From the NCBI RefSeq assembly GCF_021738965.1, contig NZ_JAKKOQ010000012.1, positions 153,701-217,700 of the forward strand: 64,000 nt of DNA. The letters are read 5' to 3'. Of the stretch, positions 1-8,751 are shown one piece after another. How positions within the stretch are numbered: the stretch's first letter is position 1; each line of letters starts with the position of its first letter. The translations under genes and the position numbers were made by a program. The notes beneath the pieces were generated by a model. That model had not been told where the DNA came from and did no database searches. It was given only the letters and a program-made list of their open reading frames with translations. The stretch is from Gordonia zhenghanii. Its GTDB lineage: Bacteria > Actinomycetota > Actinomycetes > Mycobacteriales > Mycobacteriaceae.

Positions 1-530
1 TTGGTGAAGTCGACAGTCTGCCGACGTTCGTCGGTAGTGGTGATCGACGACGACCCGACGTCGAAACGCTTGCCTGCCACTTGCGCGAGCAGCCCGGAGA
101 ACTCGGTGCCGACGAATTCGACCTTCAGCCCGAGCTTGTCGGCCATGGCGCGAAGCATCTCGTTGTCCATGCCCGTGTACTGCTGCTGGGAGTTCACGCA
201 GATGCTCGGGGGAGCGTCGCCGAGGGTGCCGACGATGATCGTCCCCGGTTTGATGAGGCCGAGATCGGAGGTGTCGATCTGATCGAGCGGCGTGACGTTC
301 GGCGTTGTGAACTCGTCCGGCGCCTGAGCGCTCTTCGCGAGGTTGGTCGGCGCCGCCGACGCGCTGGCGACTCCGGGCGGGGCGCACAACCCCTCGTCTT
401 CACCGTCGCCGGACGAGGACCCGCACGCCGCGAGAGCGCCGATCAGGAGCACCACGATGAGCACAGGTAACCACCGGCGAGCCGAGCGCGGGCCGCGAAC
501 CCGCTGCCGGGCCGTGTGAAGGACAGTCAT
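1..530 (-). CDS. ABC transporter substrate-binding lipoprotein, family 3 (C-terminus beyond window)
   Basis: Read on the minus strand from ATG at 530; the gene runs off the left edge, so only the first 176 codons are present. The N-terminus has a basic stretch, a hydrophobic segment and a lipobox ending LAAC (Cys about residue 36), so the protein is probably exported and lipid-anchored. The mature part contains a GTLGDAPP-type strand followed by YTGMDNEMLRAMADKLGL and SSITTTDERRQTVDF, which match the family of periplasmic amino-acid-binding proteins (SBP_bac_3), where the last segment is the TxxR ligand loop. It would deliver a polar amino acid or similar ligand to an ABC importer whose other genes should lie to the left. 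The exact ligand is not predictable. Confidence 0.85.
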   Translation of the reverse strand, partial: MTVLHTARQRVRGPRSARRWLPVLIVVLLIGALAACGSSSGDGEDEGLCAPPGVASASAAPTNLAKSAQAPDEFTTPNVTPLDQIDTSDLGLIKPGTIIVGTLGDAPPSICVNSQQQYTGMDNEMLRAMADKLGLKVEFVGTEFSGLLAQVAGKRFDVGSSSITTTDERRQTVDFT

Positions 531-636
531 GGTTGGTCAGATTAGTCCGACCGGAACGATGTACCCATAGATACAACCGGGCTGGGGATAAGTCGGTCCC
601 ACGATCGGTCAGCCGCGAGATCAGTCAGGGCATACG

Positions 637-670
637 ACTGCGCCCCGGACCGTGTGGTCCGGGGCGCAGT
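637..670 (-). terminator. Rho-independent-type hairpin after lsr2
   Basis: A perfect 15-bp inverted repeat (637-651 with 656-670) with a GTGT loop lies 22 bases beyond the lsr2 stop codon. It is very GC-rich and lacks a strong U-tract, as is usual in actinobacteria. It separates lsr2 from the lipoprotein gene on the left. Confidence 0.75.
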
Positions 671-692
671 GGATGAAGTTCGGGTCGCGGAT

Positions 693-1022
693 TCAGTTCG
701 CGGCCTCGTATGCGGCGATCACATCGGCGGGAATGCGGCCGCGGTCGCTCACGGTGAATCCGTTCTCGTTGGCCCACTGGCGGATCACTCGCGTATTGGC
801 GGCCGGGCGCGCGGCACCGGTGGCGCGGCGCTGCGATGCGCGACCGACGGACCGTGATGCCGCGACATACGTGGCGACGTGGTTACGGAATTCTTCGGCG
901 TGCTCGGGAGAGGTATCGAACTCGTAGCTCTTGCCGTCGAGGCTCCAGCGAACGGTCTCGTATTCGTCGAGTTCCGCACCGTCGATGTCGTCGACGATCT
1001 TGATTACAGTCTTCTTTGCCAC
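693..1022 (-). CDS. lsr2: Lsr2 nucleoid-associated xenogeneic silencer
   Basis: A 109-residue protein starting at GTG 1022 (VAKKTVIKIVDDIDG), with a GAGGGG ribosome site 8 bases upstream. The N-terminal half matches the Lsr2 oligomerisation domain (acidic strand, then TVRWSLDGKSYEFD) and the C-terminal half is the DNA-binding domain, including VIRQWANENGF and the RGR minor-groove motif near residues 94-96 that inserts into AT-rich DNA. Lsr2 is the H-NS analogue of Mycobacteriales: it coats AT-rich, often horizontally acquired or conditionally expressed DNA and represses it. It is monocistronic with its own terminator. An in-frame upstream ATG exists at 1097 but would add 25 residues unlike the family, so the GTG is preferred. 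Confidence 0.95.
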   Translation of the reverse strand: MAKKTVIKIVDDIDGAELDEYETVRWSLDGKSYEFDTSPEHAEEFRNHVATYVAASRSVGRASQRRATGAARPAANTRVIRQWANENGFTVSDRGRIPADVIAAYEAAN

Positions 1023-1077
1023 GTGGCGCCCCTCAATAGAATTTCTTCGGGTAATTCGTCGCCTACTGTACACATGA

Positions 1078-1830
1078 TCAGCGAGTAGGCACCACACGAG
1101 AATGCGACGTCGACCCAGATGTTTCGTCGTCTACTCCGGTCAATGATTTCGGTGCACGAGCATCCGCCCTGATCTCGGTGTAACCGTCGTCAGTCAAAGC
1201 GAATCCGGTGCCCGAGTCCGATTCAACGCAATAGACGTCGGTGTCCTGCGATAAACATGCGAAACGGCCGACGGTGATCGCTGATCCGGATGGGATGCTC
1301 CGCGAGCGGAACAACGCCGAGTAACGGTTCGCGCAGCCTCCTTCGGACGCTCCGTCACTGGAGAGCACCGCGAGTTCACGGTCCCACGAACAGTCGGGAT
1401 CCTCTTTCGCAGGCGGACTCTTGGGCCCTTTCACCGTGTCGGAGGTGCAGACCAGTGCGTTCGCGCCGTTGTTACCGGTAGAACACCGGATCTCGCGGTC
1501 GGCAGAAGAGAAGTGATATCCGGAGACGTCCTCCCGTGTGCCGTCCTTTCTGGAAGCGGCTACTTGGAACTCCGAATTACTCACCCGCGGAGCGCTTTTG
1601 ATGACTCTTTCAAAGCTCCACTCGGACGGGATGTCGTTCGACTGGGAGCGGCTGGTCTTCGAGGTCTCCGACAACGTCGACGGTTTCGTCTCGGTGGACA
1701 ACTGGTCCGTGCTGGGGATGACGATCCGGTCCGGCGTCCCCTGCGCCGAGAGGAGGCCGCAGCCACTGAGCGTCAGCATGGCGAGAAGGGCGATTGTGCC
1801 GATCGCACCGCGTTGTCCGTACCCTTGCAC
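1078..1830 (-). CDS. Putative secreted lipoprotein of unknown function
   Basis: About 250 residues from GTG 1830 ([11 protein letters not shown]), preceded by a GGGGG ribosome site. A TTG at 1845 is a less likely alternative start. The N-terminus is a short signal with lipobox TLSGC (Cys about residue 24), followed by a Ser/Thr-rich linker typical of actinobacterial lipoproteins. The C-terminal 150 residues contain several Cys (for example [33 protein letters not shown]) that could form disulfides outside the cell. I do not recognise a family with a known activity. Its start is only a couple of bases from the start of the divergent trhO gene, so the two promoters must lie inside each other's coding or leader sequence. 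Confidence 0.75.
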   Translation of the reverse strand: MQGYGQRGAIGTIALLAMLTLSGCGLLSAQGTPDRIVIPSTDQLSTETKPSTLSETSKTSRSQSNDIPSEWSFERVIKSAPRVSNSEFQVAASRKDGTREDVSGYHFSSADREIRCSTGNNGANALVCTSDTVKGPKSPPAKEDPDCSWDRELAVLSSDGASEGGCANRYSALFRSRSIPSGSAITVGRFACLSQDTDVYCVESDSGTGFALTDDGYTEIRADARAPKSLTGVDDETSGSTSHSRVVPTR

Positions 1831-1834
1831 TGTG
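1820..1834 (+). promoter_or_regulatory. Leaderless promoter of trhO
   Basis: A TANNNT -10 box (TACCCT, 1820-1825) sits exactly six bases before the GTG start at 1832, and there is no purine-rich ribosome site. In mycobacteria this spacing produces an mRNA that begins at, or one base before, the start codon. No convincing -35 box is visible. Confidence 0.5.
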
Positions 1835-2683
1835 GCGACCCCCAAAATCGTGCTCTTCTATGTGTTCACGCCGCTGCCCGATCCGGAGGCGATCCGGCTC
1901 TGGCAGCACCGGGTATGCGAGTCCCTGGGCTTGCGCGGCAGGATCATCGTGTCATCCCACGGCATCAATGCAACAGTGGGCGGCGACATCCGCGAAGTGA
2001 AACGGTACGTGAAAGCCACGCGTGAGTATGCGGCATTTCGCGATGCCGACATCAAATGGTCCGACGGGGTGGGTGAGGACTTTCCTCGCCTGACGGTCAG
2101 AGTACGGCCGGAGATAGTCACGTTCGGGGTACCGGACGAGGTCGAAGTGGACGAGAACGGTGTCGTCGGGGGAGGGACCCGACTGAGCCCCGACGAACTC
2201 CACACGTTGATCGACGAACGCGGTGACGAAGTCGCATTCCTTGACGGCCGAAATGCGATTGAGGCACAGATCGGACGATTCCGCGGCGCAATCGTGCCAG
2301 ATGTCGACACCACCCGTGACTTCGTCGGGCTTCTCGAAAGCGGAGAACTCGACCATCTCAAACACGCGCCGATCGTGACCTATTGCACGGGAGGCGTGCG
2401 CTGTGAGGTTCTCAGTGCACTGATGCGACATCGAGGATTCACTGACGTGTATCAACTCGACGGCGGAATAGTCCGATACGGCGAGCGTTTCGCAGACCAA
2501 GGCCTGTGGGAAGGCTCCCTGTATGTATTCGACAAACGAATGTCGATCGAATTCGGCAGTCCGACGGTCATCGGACGATGCGTCGAATGCGGGACGCCGA
2601 CCTCGCGCGTCGTCAATCACCCCGATCGGAACGGCCGTGAACTGGCAGTCGCCTGTGAAGAATGTGTGCCGACCGGTGCGTGA
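1832..2683 (+). CDS. trhO: tRNA uridine(34) hydroxylase TrhO (YceA-type rhodanese)
   Basis: 283 residues from GTG 1832 ([15 protein letters not shown]). The order is an N-terminal acylphosphatase-like domain with the HGINATVGG motif, a central rhodanese domain with active-site loop CTGGVRC, and a C-terminal Cys-rich tail ([15 protein letters not shown]) that is diagnostic for the YceA/UPF0176 group. In E. coli TrhO performs oxygen-dependent 5-hydroxylation of uridine 34 of several tRNAs, and the rhodanese Cys is required. An upstream in-frame extension to 1538 lies inside the opposite gene and looks like shadow coding, so the GTG start is chosen. The gene overlaps the start of the next one by 8-20 bases. 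Confidence 0.9.
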   Translation: MATPKIVLFYVFTPLPDPEAIRLWQHRVCESLGLRGRIIVSSHGINATVGGDIREVKRYVKATREYAAFRDADIKWSDGVGEDFPRLTVRVRPEIVTFGVPDEVEVDENGVVGGGTRLSPDELHTLIDERGDEVAFLDGRNAIEAQIGRFRGAIVPDVDTTRDFVGLLESGELDHLKHAPIVTYCTGGVRCEVLSALMRHRGFTDVYQLDGGIVRYGERFADQGLWEGSLYVFDKRMSIEFGSPTVIGRCVECGTPTSRVVNHPDRNGRELAVACEECVPTGA

Positions 2684-3866
2684 ACGACATATTCCGGTCG
2701 TCGTACTCGCCGGATTCCTCGGTGCGGGCAAGACGACGTTGCTCAATCATGTTCTGAGCAATGCGGACGGCAGACGTATCGGTGTTCTGGTCAACGACTT
2801 CGGCTCGATCAACGTCGATGCTCTTCTCGTGTCCGGTGTGGCGGGCGGCACCGTCACCCTCGAGAACGGATGCATGTGCTGCACGACCGATGCTGACGGT
2901 CTCGGTGACGCGATCGGTGCGCTGTCCGCACCGAGTGCGGGTCTGGACGCGATCCTCATCGAGGCGAGTGGAATCGCCGAACCGAGCGCACTGATCCGGT
3001 TGGTGCTCGCCGCGTGCGGTCCGACCGCGTCGTACGGCGGTCTGGTCTACGTCCTCGACGCCGTCGCGCTGATGCGCACCGTCGCCGACTTTCCATCCGT
3101 GCGCGATCACGTCGGGATCGCCGACCTCGTGGTCTGCAACAAGGCCGACCTCGTCGACGAGGCGGCACTCCAGTCGGTGCGCGGTCTGGTCGCCGCCGCG
3201 AATCCGACGGCCCCGACCGTCGTCGTCAGCGATGCTGCGGTCGATCCGTCGATGATGTTCGACGATGCGCCCGAGCGCGCCGTCGACGTCGGCGTGCGGC
3301 AACTCGCTCTGGACGAACTCCTCGCGGAGGAGGCGGCCGAGCACGATCACAGTGCTCACCTGCACGCCGCCTTCGAGTCCACGTCGATCCAGACGCCGGA
3401 TGCGGCGGACCCGCGTCGTCTCGCGCGCTTCCTGGAACGCCCACCGGTCGGCACGTACCGGATCAAGGGTCGAGTGTTCCTCGACGTCGCGGGGCACCGC
3501 GATCACGCGTACGTGGTGCACGCGGTCGGCGGCATAGTCCGGGTGACGACGCAGGCGTGGGCCGATCAGACGCCGGGCACGTCACTCGTGGTGATCGGCG
3601 CAGGCCTCGACGTCGCCGCAGCAGACGACGCGCTCGCCCAGGTCGTCGCCCCGCCCGGCGTCGACGGCGGCGTAGACGACGAGTACGGCATCCTGCACAT
3701 CACCCGTTACATCGTCGACGAGCAGATCCCGTCAGCCCAGAAGGGGCGAGGCGAGCCAGTCGGCGTCGATGCCGACCCATCCGGCGGCGAGATGCAGCGC
3801 ACCGGTGAGCCAGAGGGTGGCGATCACAATGGCGCAGGTCGCGATGCCGAGCAGGATCTGGGCTAG
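2676..3866 (+). CDS. CobW/COG0523 family GTP-binding metallochaperone
   Basis: About 396 residues from GTG 2676 ([19 protein letters not shown] 2664 is an alternative), overlapping the trhO stop and so probably translationally coupled. It has a P-loop GFLGAGKTT, the zinc-binding GCMCC motif of COG0523 GTPases, a switch II region ending EASGIAEPS, the guanine-specificity loop CNKADL, a His-rich stretch (EHDHSAHLH), and a C-terminal CobW_C domain. The family loads metal ions, often zinc, into client enzymes under limitation. The last 45 residues ([14 protein letters not shown] onward) read antisense through the neighbouring gene and do not look like CobW_C. The ancestral stop was probably near 3735, so this tail may be a recent extension. 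Confidence 0.85.
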   Translation: MRERHIPVVVLAGFLGAGKTTLLNHVLSNADGRRIGVLVNDFGSINVDALLVSGVAGGTVTLENGCMCCTTDADGLGDAIGALSAPSAGLDAILIEASGIAEPSALIRLVLAACGPTASYGGLVYVLDAVALMRTVADFPSVRDHVGIADLVVCNKADLVDEAALQSVRGLVAAANPTAPTVVVSDAAVDPSMMFDDAPERAVDVGVRQLALDELLAEEAAEHDHSAHLHAAFESTSIQTPDAADPRRLARFLERPPVGTYRIKGRVFLDVAGHRDHAYVVHAVGGIVRVTTQAWADQTPGTSLVVIGAGLDVAAADDALAQVVAPPGVDGGVDDEYGILHITRYIVDEQIPSAQKGRGEPVGVDADPSGGEMQRTGEPEGGDHNGAGRDAEQDLG

Positions 3867-4250
3867 TAGGTTGCCGTCGATGTACCGGGAGTAGAAGGCG
3901 TTGAGCTTCTCCATGATCCACCGGCGAAGGCGGGCCGCCCACTCGAGTTCCTGCGACAGGATCAGCAAGCCGAGGAAGACGATGGCCCACCCCGGGCCCG
4001 GGTACGGAATAGTGATCACGCCGACGGCTGTGACCAGCACGCCGACGACGATCGTCACGTAGCGGAGTAGGAAGCCGTAGCGGTGATTGTGGCGCAGGTC
4101 GTGATACTTGGCGCCGATTCTGGAGAACATGCGGGGCTTTCCGGTGGGGACGGGCCGACGTCCGGACTCTACAGGCTCTGCACCTACGTGCTTGGGGCTC
4201 ACGCGCTCGGGGCCTACGGGCTCTGGCGTCTCTACAGGCTCGGGGGTCAC
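3732..4250 (-). CDS. PGPGW-domain membrane protein (TIGR02611 type)
   Basis: 172 residues from GTG 4250. The first 40 residues are a low-complexity Pro/Glu/Val tract (PEPV repeats); ATG 4130 (MFSRIGAKYHD) could be the real start. After RYGFLLRYVTIVVG comes a first membrane helix, then the signature IPYPGPGW and a second hydrophobic segment, then a conserved RRWIMEKLNAFY cytoplasmic stretch and a third membrane segment. This is the actinobacterial PGPGW family, whose function is unknown. Its 3' end overlaps the CobW gene by 135 bases on the opposite strand. Confidence 0.75.
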   Translation of the reverse strand: MTPEPVETPEPVGPERVSPKHVGAEPVESGRRPVPTGKPRMFSRIGAKYHDLRHNHRYGFLLRYVTIVVGVLVTAVGVITIPYPGPGWAIVFLGLLILSQELEWAARLRRWIMEKLNAFYSRYIDGNLLAQILLGIATCAIVIATLWLTGALHLAAGWVGIDADWLASPLLG

Positions 4251-4374
4251 AGCCGGTTAACGATTTCCCTCCGCGGAAGGTTCCCGTTCGACAGCGACCC
4301 TCAACTACTGATTGACTGTTACGCAAGTTATCAGTGTGAAAGCTGATGTGTCGTCTGGAAAGGGAGCAGCGCCG

Positions 4375-5469
4375 ATGAACGCTGTCCGTGCACGCCGTGG
4401 AACACTCGCCGCGGCATCGCTCGTCGCAACCGCAGCACTGAGTCTCGGGCTGGTGAACGCGCCGTCGTCGGAAGCCGCGCCGCTTCCGGGCGCAGGCAAG
4501 GATCTCGCCGGGAAGACGATCTTCCTCGACCCCGGTCACCAGGGGTCTGCCGCAGGTCACGACCTCAACAAGCAGGTGCCGGACGGGCGGGGCGGCAAGA
4601 AGGCCTGCCAGACCACCGGGGCGACCGCGGTGACCGGCAAGGCCGAGCACACCGTCAACTGGGAGGTCTCCCAGTTGGTGAAGGCGGCACTCGAGAGCAA
4701 GGGCGCCCGCGTGGTGTTGAGCCGCAAGGACGACACCGGCTGGGGCGGGTGCGTCGACGAGCGCGCCGAAGCCGCCAGCCGGTCCGGCGCCGCGGTCGCG
4801 GTCAGTCTGCACGCCGATTCGACGAGCAAGACCGCCGACAACTCGAAGAGTGGCTTCCACCTGATCGTCCCGACCCTGCCGCTGCCGGACAAGGCCGCGG
4901 ACAAAGCGCAGGCGAGTGAAGGCCGCAAGGCGTCCAACACGATGCGCGACGCACTGGTCAAGGCGGGGCTGCAGCCAGCAGGGTATGCGGGCGCCGTCGA
5001 CGGAATCCAGACGCGTGCGGACATCGCAGGCGTCAACCTGACCCGTGTCCCCGCGGTGTTCGTCGAGATGGGCAATCTGTCGAACCCGGCCGAGGCCAAG
5101 TCGTTGTCGTCGCCGCAGGGCGCCGCGAAGTACGCGATGGCGATCACCGACGGGATCACGTCGTACGTCGACGGCAAGGCGAGCTCGGCCAATCCGACCG
5201 CACCTGTTCCGGCGCCCGGCGACGACAAGTCGAGCCAGGGCGTCGACCCGCGGGAGCAGGCGTCGCCGGAGTCGGACGACTCCGCCGGAGGCGTCGACCT
5301 CGCCGGACTCGCCGCGGCCGGCCCGCTGTTCGAGAAGATCGCGAAGGCCAATAGCCCGCAGGAGGCGCAGCGCATCCTGATGACCGAGGGGCAGGACGTG
5401 TCGGCAGAGGTCCTCAAAGCGATGCTGTCGGTCGTGTACGCCGTCTTCGGCGGCAAACTGCCCGTCTGA
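4375..5469 (+). CDS. Secreted N-acetylmuramoyl-L-alanine amidase (Amidase_3)
   Basis: 364 residues from ATG 4375, chosen because of the AAGGGAG ribosome site and the signal peptide that follows directly (about residues 1-35, cleavage near SEA-AP). The catalytic domain carries the zinc ligands of Amidase_3: His in FLDPGHQG, His in AVSLHADS and the catalytic Glu in VFVEMGN. It is most like mycobacterial Rv3717/Ami1, including two Cys (KKACQT and GGCVDE) that probably form a disulfide. It cleaves the amide bond between muramic acid and the stem peptide in peptidoglycan, for daughter-cell separation or recycling. The C-terminal 110 residues are an extra Pro/Ser-rich linker plus a helical tail absent from Rv3717. 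Confidence 0.87.
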   Translation: MNAVRARRGTLAAASLVATAALSLGLVNAPSSEAAPLPGAGKDLAGKTIFLDPGHQGSAAGHDLNKQVPDGRGGKKACQTTGATAVTGKAEHTVNWEVSQLVKAALESKGARVVLSRKDDTGWGGCVDERAEAASRSGAAVAVSLHADSTSKTADNSKSGFHLIVPTLPLPDKAADKAQASEGRKASNTMRDALVKAGLQPAGYAGAVDGIQTRADIAGVNLTRVPAVFVEMGNLSNPAEAKSLSSPQGAAKYAMAITDGITSYVDGKASSANPTAPVPAPGDDKSSQGVDPREQASPESDDSAGGVDLAGLAAAGPLFEKIAKANSPQEAQRILMTEGQDVSAEVLKAMLSVVYAVFGGKLPV

Positions 5470-5531
5470 TCCTGAGGCCGGGACGCCCGCAGGGTCGGGG
5501 GCGGTTGTGACTCACCGGTTAGGCTTGTGAC

Positions 5532-6500
5532 ATGGGCCATGATCCGCAGGGACTTCTGACCACGATCCGCGAGCTGTTCTGGGTTCCGACCCCGGTTCCT
5601 ACCTTGCGCGGCCGCACGGTGCTGATCACCGGAGCAGCCAGCGGGATCGGGCGCGCCACGGCGCTCGCCGCAGCGCGGGAGGGCACCGACCTCGTCCTGA
5701 CCGACCTGCACCCCGATCCGTTGGACGCGGTGGTCGCCGAGGTCGGCGCAAGCGGCGGATCCGTCGTCTACCACGCTGCGGGCGACGTGTCGGACTACGA
5801 CTGGGTGGCGTCGTTCGCCCGAGCCGTCGACGCGGAGGTCGGCGTCATGGACGTCGTCATGAACGTCGCCGGGATCTCGGCGTGGGGGACCGTCGAGAAT
5901 CTCCAGCACCGTCACTGGCGCAAACTCGTGGAAGTCAACCTGATGGGTCCGATCCACATCATCGAGAGCTTCGTCCCGCAGATGGTGCGGCGCGGGGCAG
6001 GCGGCCAGGTGGTCAACGTGTCGTCCGCCGCGGGGCTTCTCGCACTTCCGTGGCACGCCGCGTACAGCGCCAGCAAGTTCGGCATCCGCGGCGTCTCCGA
6101 AGTGCTGCGCTACGACCTTCGTCGGCACAACATCGGGGTGTCGCTCGTCTGCCCGGGCGGGGTGGACACGCCGCTCGTCGGAACCGTCGAGATCGTCGGT
6201 CTCGACCGGAGTGATCCGCGTGTTGCGGCGCAGGTCGATGGCTTTCACAAGATCGCGGTGACGCCGGAGAAGGCGGCGCAGGCCATCGTCCGCGGCGTGG
6301 TGAAGAACAAGTTCATGGTCTACACGTCGATCGACGTGCGATTCGGGTACTGGTGGGCGCGCAAGTTCGCGTTCCCGTACGAAGTCGCGATGCGGATCGC
6401 GAACAACCGGTTCGACCACCTCTCGCGGCTGGCCGGACTCGGATCGTCGCACGGAGCCGACGACGGCGCGCCCTCGGTCTCGTCGAAGCCGACCGACTGA
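5532..6500 (+). CDS. Short-chain dehydrogenase/reductase
   Basis: 322 residues. A 30-residue N-terminal extension precedes the nucleotide-binding motif TGAASGIG. The catalytic Ser lies in NVSSAAG and the YSASK motif provides Tyr and Lys. The acidic residue after the second strand (LVLTDLHPD) suggests NAD(H) rather than NADP(H). The C-terminal part (KFMVYTSIDVRFGYWWARKF) resembles mycobacterial SDRs of the Rv0765c/Rv1144-like classical group that act on lipid alcohols or ketones. The substrate is unknown. The start ATG has a TAGGCT box six bases upstream and no ribosome site, so it may be leaderless. The stop is one base from the next gene, implying co-transcription. Confidence 0.85.
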   Translation: MGHDPQGLLTTIRELFWVPTPVPTLRGRTVLITGAASGIGRATALAAAREGTDLVLTDLHPDPLDAVVAEVGASGGSVVYHAAGDVSDYDWVASFARAVDAEVGVMDVVMNVAGISAWGTVENLQHRHWRKLVEVNLMGPIHIIESFVPQMVRRGAGGQVVNVSSAAGLLALPWHAAYSASKFGIRGVSEVLRYDLRRHNIGVSLVCPGGVDTPLVGTVEIVGLDRSDPRVAAQVDGFHKIAVTPEKAAQAIVRGVVKNKFMVYTSIDVRFGYWWARKFAFPYEVAMRIANNRFDHLSRLAGLGSSHGADDGAPSVSSKPTD

Positions 6501-6501
6501 C

Positions 6502-7059
6502 GTGGCGCGGACCCTGATCGTCTCGGCGACGCACGCCGAGGCGGCTCACGTGCCGTCCGGCGCCGATCTCCTCGTGACCGGAATCGGCAAGGTTCGCGCC
6601 GCGATGGCGCTGACCCGGCGCCTCGAGCGCGGTGAGTACAAGCGTGTCGTCAACATCGGGACTGCCGGGGCCCTGCACGACCACCATGCGGGTCTGTTCG
6701 TGCCGTCGGTCGTCATCGAGCACGACATCAGTGCCGCAGCGTTGACGGCCATCGGTTACGACACCGTCGACCGATGGGAGGTCGCAGGCGGCGACGGCAC
6801 CGTCCTGGCCACCGGCGACACCTTCGTCACCGATCCCGATCATCGTGCGATGCTGGCCGAACGCGCCGACCTCGTCGACATGGAGGGGGCGGCGATCGCC
6901 CAGGTCTGCGCCCACTACCGAATCCCGATCACGCTGGTGAAGGCGGTCAGCGATCAAGCCGACGATTCAGCGATGGACTGGCCGCAGGTCGTCGACGCGG
7001 CGGCGCGCGACCTGGCCGACTGGCTGCGGAGCGCGGGAGTGGAATACGCCATAAACTAA
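6502..7059 (+). CDS. MTA/SAH-type nucleosidase family protein
   Basis: 185 residues from GTG 6502, one base after the SDR stop. It has the nucleoside phosphorylase I fold signatures: GIGKVRAAMAL, NIGTAGAL, an ATGDTFV strand and, most telling, VDMEGAAIAQV, where the Met-Glu pair binds the ribose and which is followed by the SDQAD segment with the catalytic Asp. These features match 5'-methylthioadenosine/S-adenosylhomocysteine nucleosidases and related purine nucleosidases. It is shorter than E. coli Pfs (232 residues), as are the actinobacterial versions. The likely role is cleavage of an adenine or purine nucleoside in the cytoplasm; the exact substrate is uncertain. Confidence 0.75.
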   Translation: MARTLIVSATHAEAAHVPSGADLLVTGIGKVRAAMALTRRLERGEYKRVVNIGTAGALHDHHAGLFVPSVVIEHDISAAALTAIGYDTVDRWEVAGGDGTVLATGDTFVTDPDHRAMLAERADLVDMEGAAIAQVCAHYRIPITLVKAVSDQADDSAMDWPQVVDAAARDLADWLRSAGVEYAIN

Positions 7060-7068
7060 CGGCTTTAG
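7056..7068 (+). promoter_or_regulatory. CTA-N7-TAG operator-like site before thiolase-like gene
   Basis: CTAACGGCTTTAG, preceded by AAA and followed by ATAT, overlaps the stop codon of the nucleosidase gene and lies about 50 bases before the thiolase-like gene. It differs by two bases from the site at 29204 (CTAACGGTATTAG). This is a weak member of the motif family described under findings. Confidence 0.3.
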
Positions 7069-7116
7069 ATATAGTCGTCGGGACCGTACCTTCTGACTAT
7101 CGAACCTGGAGTCCCG

Positions 7117-8601
7117 ATGGCACTCGATCCGCGAACTCCGATCCTCGTCGGTGGAGGGCAGCTCAACAATCGATCCGGCGGCGTCGAACCTGTCGATCTC
7201 ATCGCCGAAGCCGCCCGTGCGGCGGCAGGCGAGGCTGGATCGGACCGGATCCTCACGCGCATCGATTCGATTCGACTCGTCCGGATGCTGTCCTGGCGAT
7301 ACCGAAATCCAGGTCTGCTCGTCGCCGAGCGCCTCGGGGCTCGGGTGGCGCACACCGCCTACACGGGCGACGGGGGCAACAGCCCGCAGACGCTGGTCTC
7401 CGCTGCCGCTGCGGACATTCTCGCCGGACGGTCGGAGGTGGTCCTGGTCGGCGGGGCCGAGGCGTGGCGCACCCGGATGAAGCTCCGTGCGGAGGGGCAG
7501 CGTCCCGACTGGACGAAGCAGGACGACGACGTCGAACTTCCCGAACTCGCGATTCCGGAGGTGCCGATGGTGTTCGACGGCCATAAGCGCATCGGTTTGG
7601 ATCGCCCCGCGTTCGTCTATCCACTGTTCGAGGACGCGTTGCGGACCTCTGCGGGTCGCAGTGTGTCGGAGCATCGCGAGGCGATCGGACGTCTGTGGTC
7701 ACGATTCGCCGACGTGTCGACGACTAATCCGCACGCGTGGACGCAGAAGCCCCACACCGCCGAGGAGATCATCACTCCGAGTCAAGGGAACCGGTGGATA
7801 TGCCGGCCGTACACCAAGCTGCTCAACTCGAACAACATGGTCGAACAGGCGGCAGCGGTGCTCGTGTGCTCGGTCGGTATAGCGACCGAGTTGGGCATTC
7901 CGCGTGACAACTGGGTGTTCATCCACTCGGCCGCGGATGCGCACGACACCTACGACATCACCGAGCGCAACCAGTTGGACGGCAGCGCAGCGATCCGGGT
8001 GGCAGGTGCTCGTGCGCTCGACGACGCGGGTGTCGCCGTCGACGACGTCGAGCACGTCGATCTGTACTCGTGCTTTCCGTCCGCGGTGCAGGTCGCTGCG
8101 CGTGAACTCGGACTGCCGACCGACGATCCGTCCCGGGCGCTCACCGTCACCGGCGGGCTGACGTTCGCGGGTGGTCCGTGGAACAACTACAGCACCCACG
8201 CGATCGCCACGATGGCCACGACCCTCCGTGCGAATCCCGGTCACCGCGGGCTGGTCACCGCGAACGGCGGCTATCTGACGAAGCACGCGATGGGCGTCTA
8301 CGGAACCGAGCCGCCGGTGCGAGAGTTTGTGCATCGTGACGTGCAGGCCGAGGTAGATGCGTTTGGCTCGGTGGCCGCGCAGACCGACTTCGTCGGGAGT
8401 GCCAGGGTCGAGGCGTACTCGGTCGCACATGATCGTGCCGGGGCGCCTGAGCGGGCCTTCGTGGCGGTTCGAACGCCGGACGGCGGGCGGTCGCTGGTCG
8501 GCACGGAGAGCGCGGATCTCCTCGACGCGTTGATCGAAGAAGACCAGGTCGGGAGCGGTGTGAGGGTGGATTCAGCGGCGGTCCTGACCGGCATCGTCTG
8601 A
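7117..8601 (+). CDS. Thiolase-like protein (Rv1867 type, atypical active site)
   Basis: 494 residues from ATG 7117 with a TGGAG ribosome site. The fold is that of thiolases (N-terminal ILVGGGQLN; AADILAGRSEVVLVGGAEAW), and it resembles the mycobacterial acetyl-CoA acetyltransferase-like protein Rv1867. The nucleophilic Cys expected just before that helix is absent: the sequence reads TGDGGNSPQTLVS. The C-terminal GHP and second Cys motifs are also replaced (TANGGYLTKHAMGVYG). It is therefore unlikely to be a normal ketothiolase. It could be a lyase, a lipid-transfer-like protein or a partner subunit. It is the first gene of the region that looks related to lipid catabolism. Confidence 0.7.
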   Translation: MALDPRTPILVGGGQLNNRSGGVEPVDLIAEAARAAAGEAGSDRILTRIDSIRLVRMLSWRYRNPGLLVAERLGARVAHTAYTGDGGNSPQTLVSAAAADILAGRSEVVLVGGAEAWRTRMKLRAEGQRPDWTKQDDDVELPELAIPEVPMVFDGHKRIGLDRPAFVYPLFEDALRTSAGRSVSEHREAIGRLWSRFADVSTTNPHAWTQKPHTAEEIITPSQGNRWICRPYTKLLNSNNMVEQAAAVLVCSVGIATELGIPRDNWVFIHSAADAHDTYDITERNQLDGSAAIRVAGARALDDAGVAVDDVEHVDLYSCFPSAVQVAARELGLPTDDPSRALTVTGGLTFAGGPWNNYSTHAIATMATTLRANPGHRGLVTANGGYLTKHAMGVYGTEPPVREFVHRDVQAEVDAFGSVAAQTDFVGSARVEAYSVAHDRAGAPERAFVAVRTPDGGRSLVGTESADLLDALIEEDQVGSGVRVDSAAVLTGIV

Positions 8602-8619
8602 CGGATCACGTGATCGTCC

Positions 8620-8633
8620 GTGATACATATGAC
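8620..8633 (+). promoter_or_regulatory. Possible TetR operator (pairs with 11054-11067)
   Basis: GTGATACATATGAC matches the reverse complement of 11054-11067 (GTAATACATATGAC) in 13 of 14 bases. The two copies flank the ALDH-TetR gene pair, one in front of the ALDH and one in front of the SDR operon. The TetR encoded between them (10276-10899) is the obvious candidate binder. Confidence 0.45.
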
Positions 8634-8648
8634 GAATTGTGTCAGGTG

Positions 8649-8678
8649 TTGACCTAAATGTTGTAGATAATCTATGCT
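8649..8678 (+). promoter_or_regulatory. Promoter of aldehyde dehydrogenase
   Basis: TTGACC (8649-8654), an 18-base spacer and TATGCT (8673-8678) form a good SigA-type promoter about 75 bases before the ALDH start. The spacer contains an 11-bp perfect palindrome TAGATAATCTA (8664-8674), which could be a repressor site. The -35/spacer/-10 geometry and the TATGCTC box are the same as in the promoter at 52325. Confidence 0.55.
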
Positions 8679-8751
8679 CGCCTGTGACACGGTTCACAGG
8701 CTGTACGCCGCCGTCCGTGTGCTGCCAACGACTTTCGAGGAGATCTTGACG

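Noticed and set aside
4251..4374. Riboswitch upstream of the amidase gene
   Set aside because: Cell-wall hydrolase genes in actinobacteria are often preceded by a ydaO-type c-di-AMP riboswitch, but the available leader is only about 120 bases and shows no matching conserved segments.
4557..6452. Long minus-strand open frame (631 codons) opposite the amidase and SDR genes
   Set aside because: It is the shadow of two well-supported plus-strand genes; the translation is Arg/His/Asp-rich with no domain, as expected from antisense reading of GC-rich codons.
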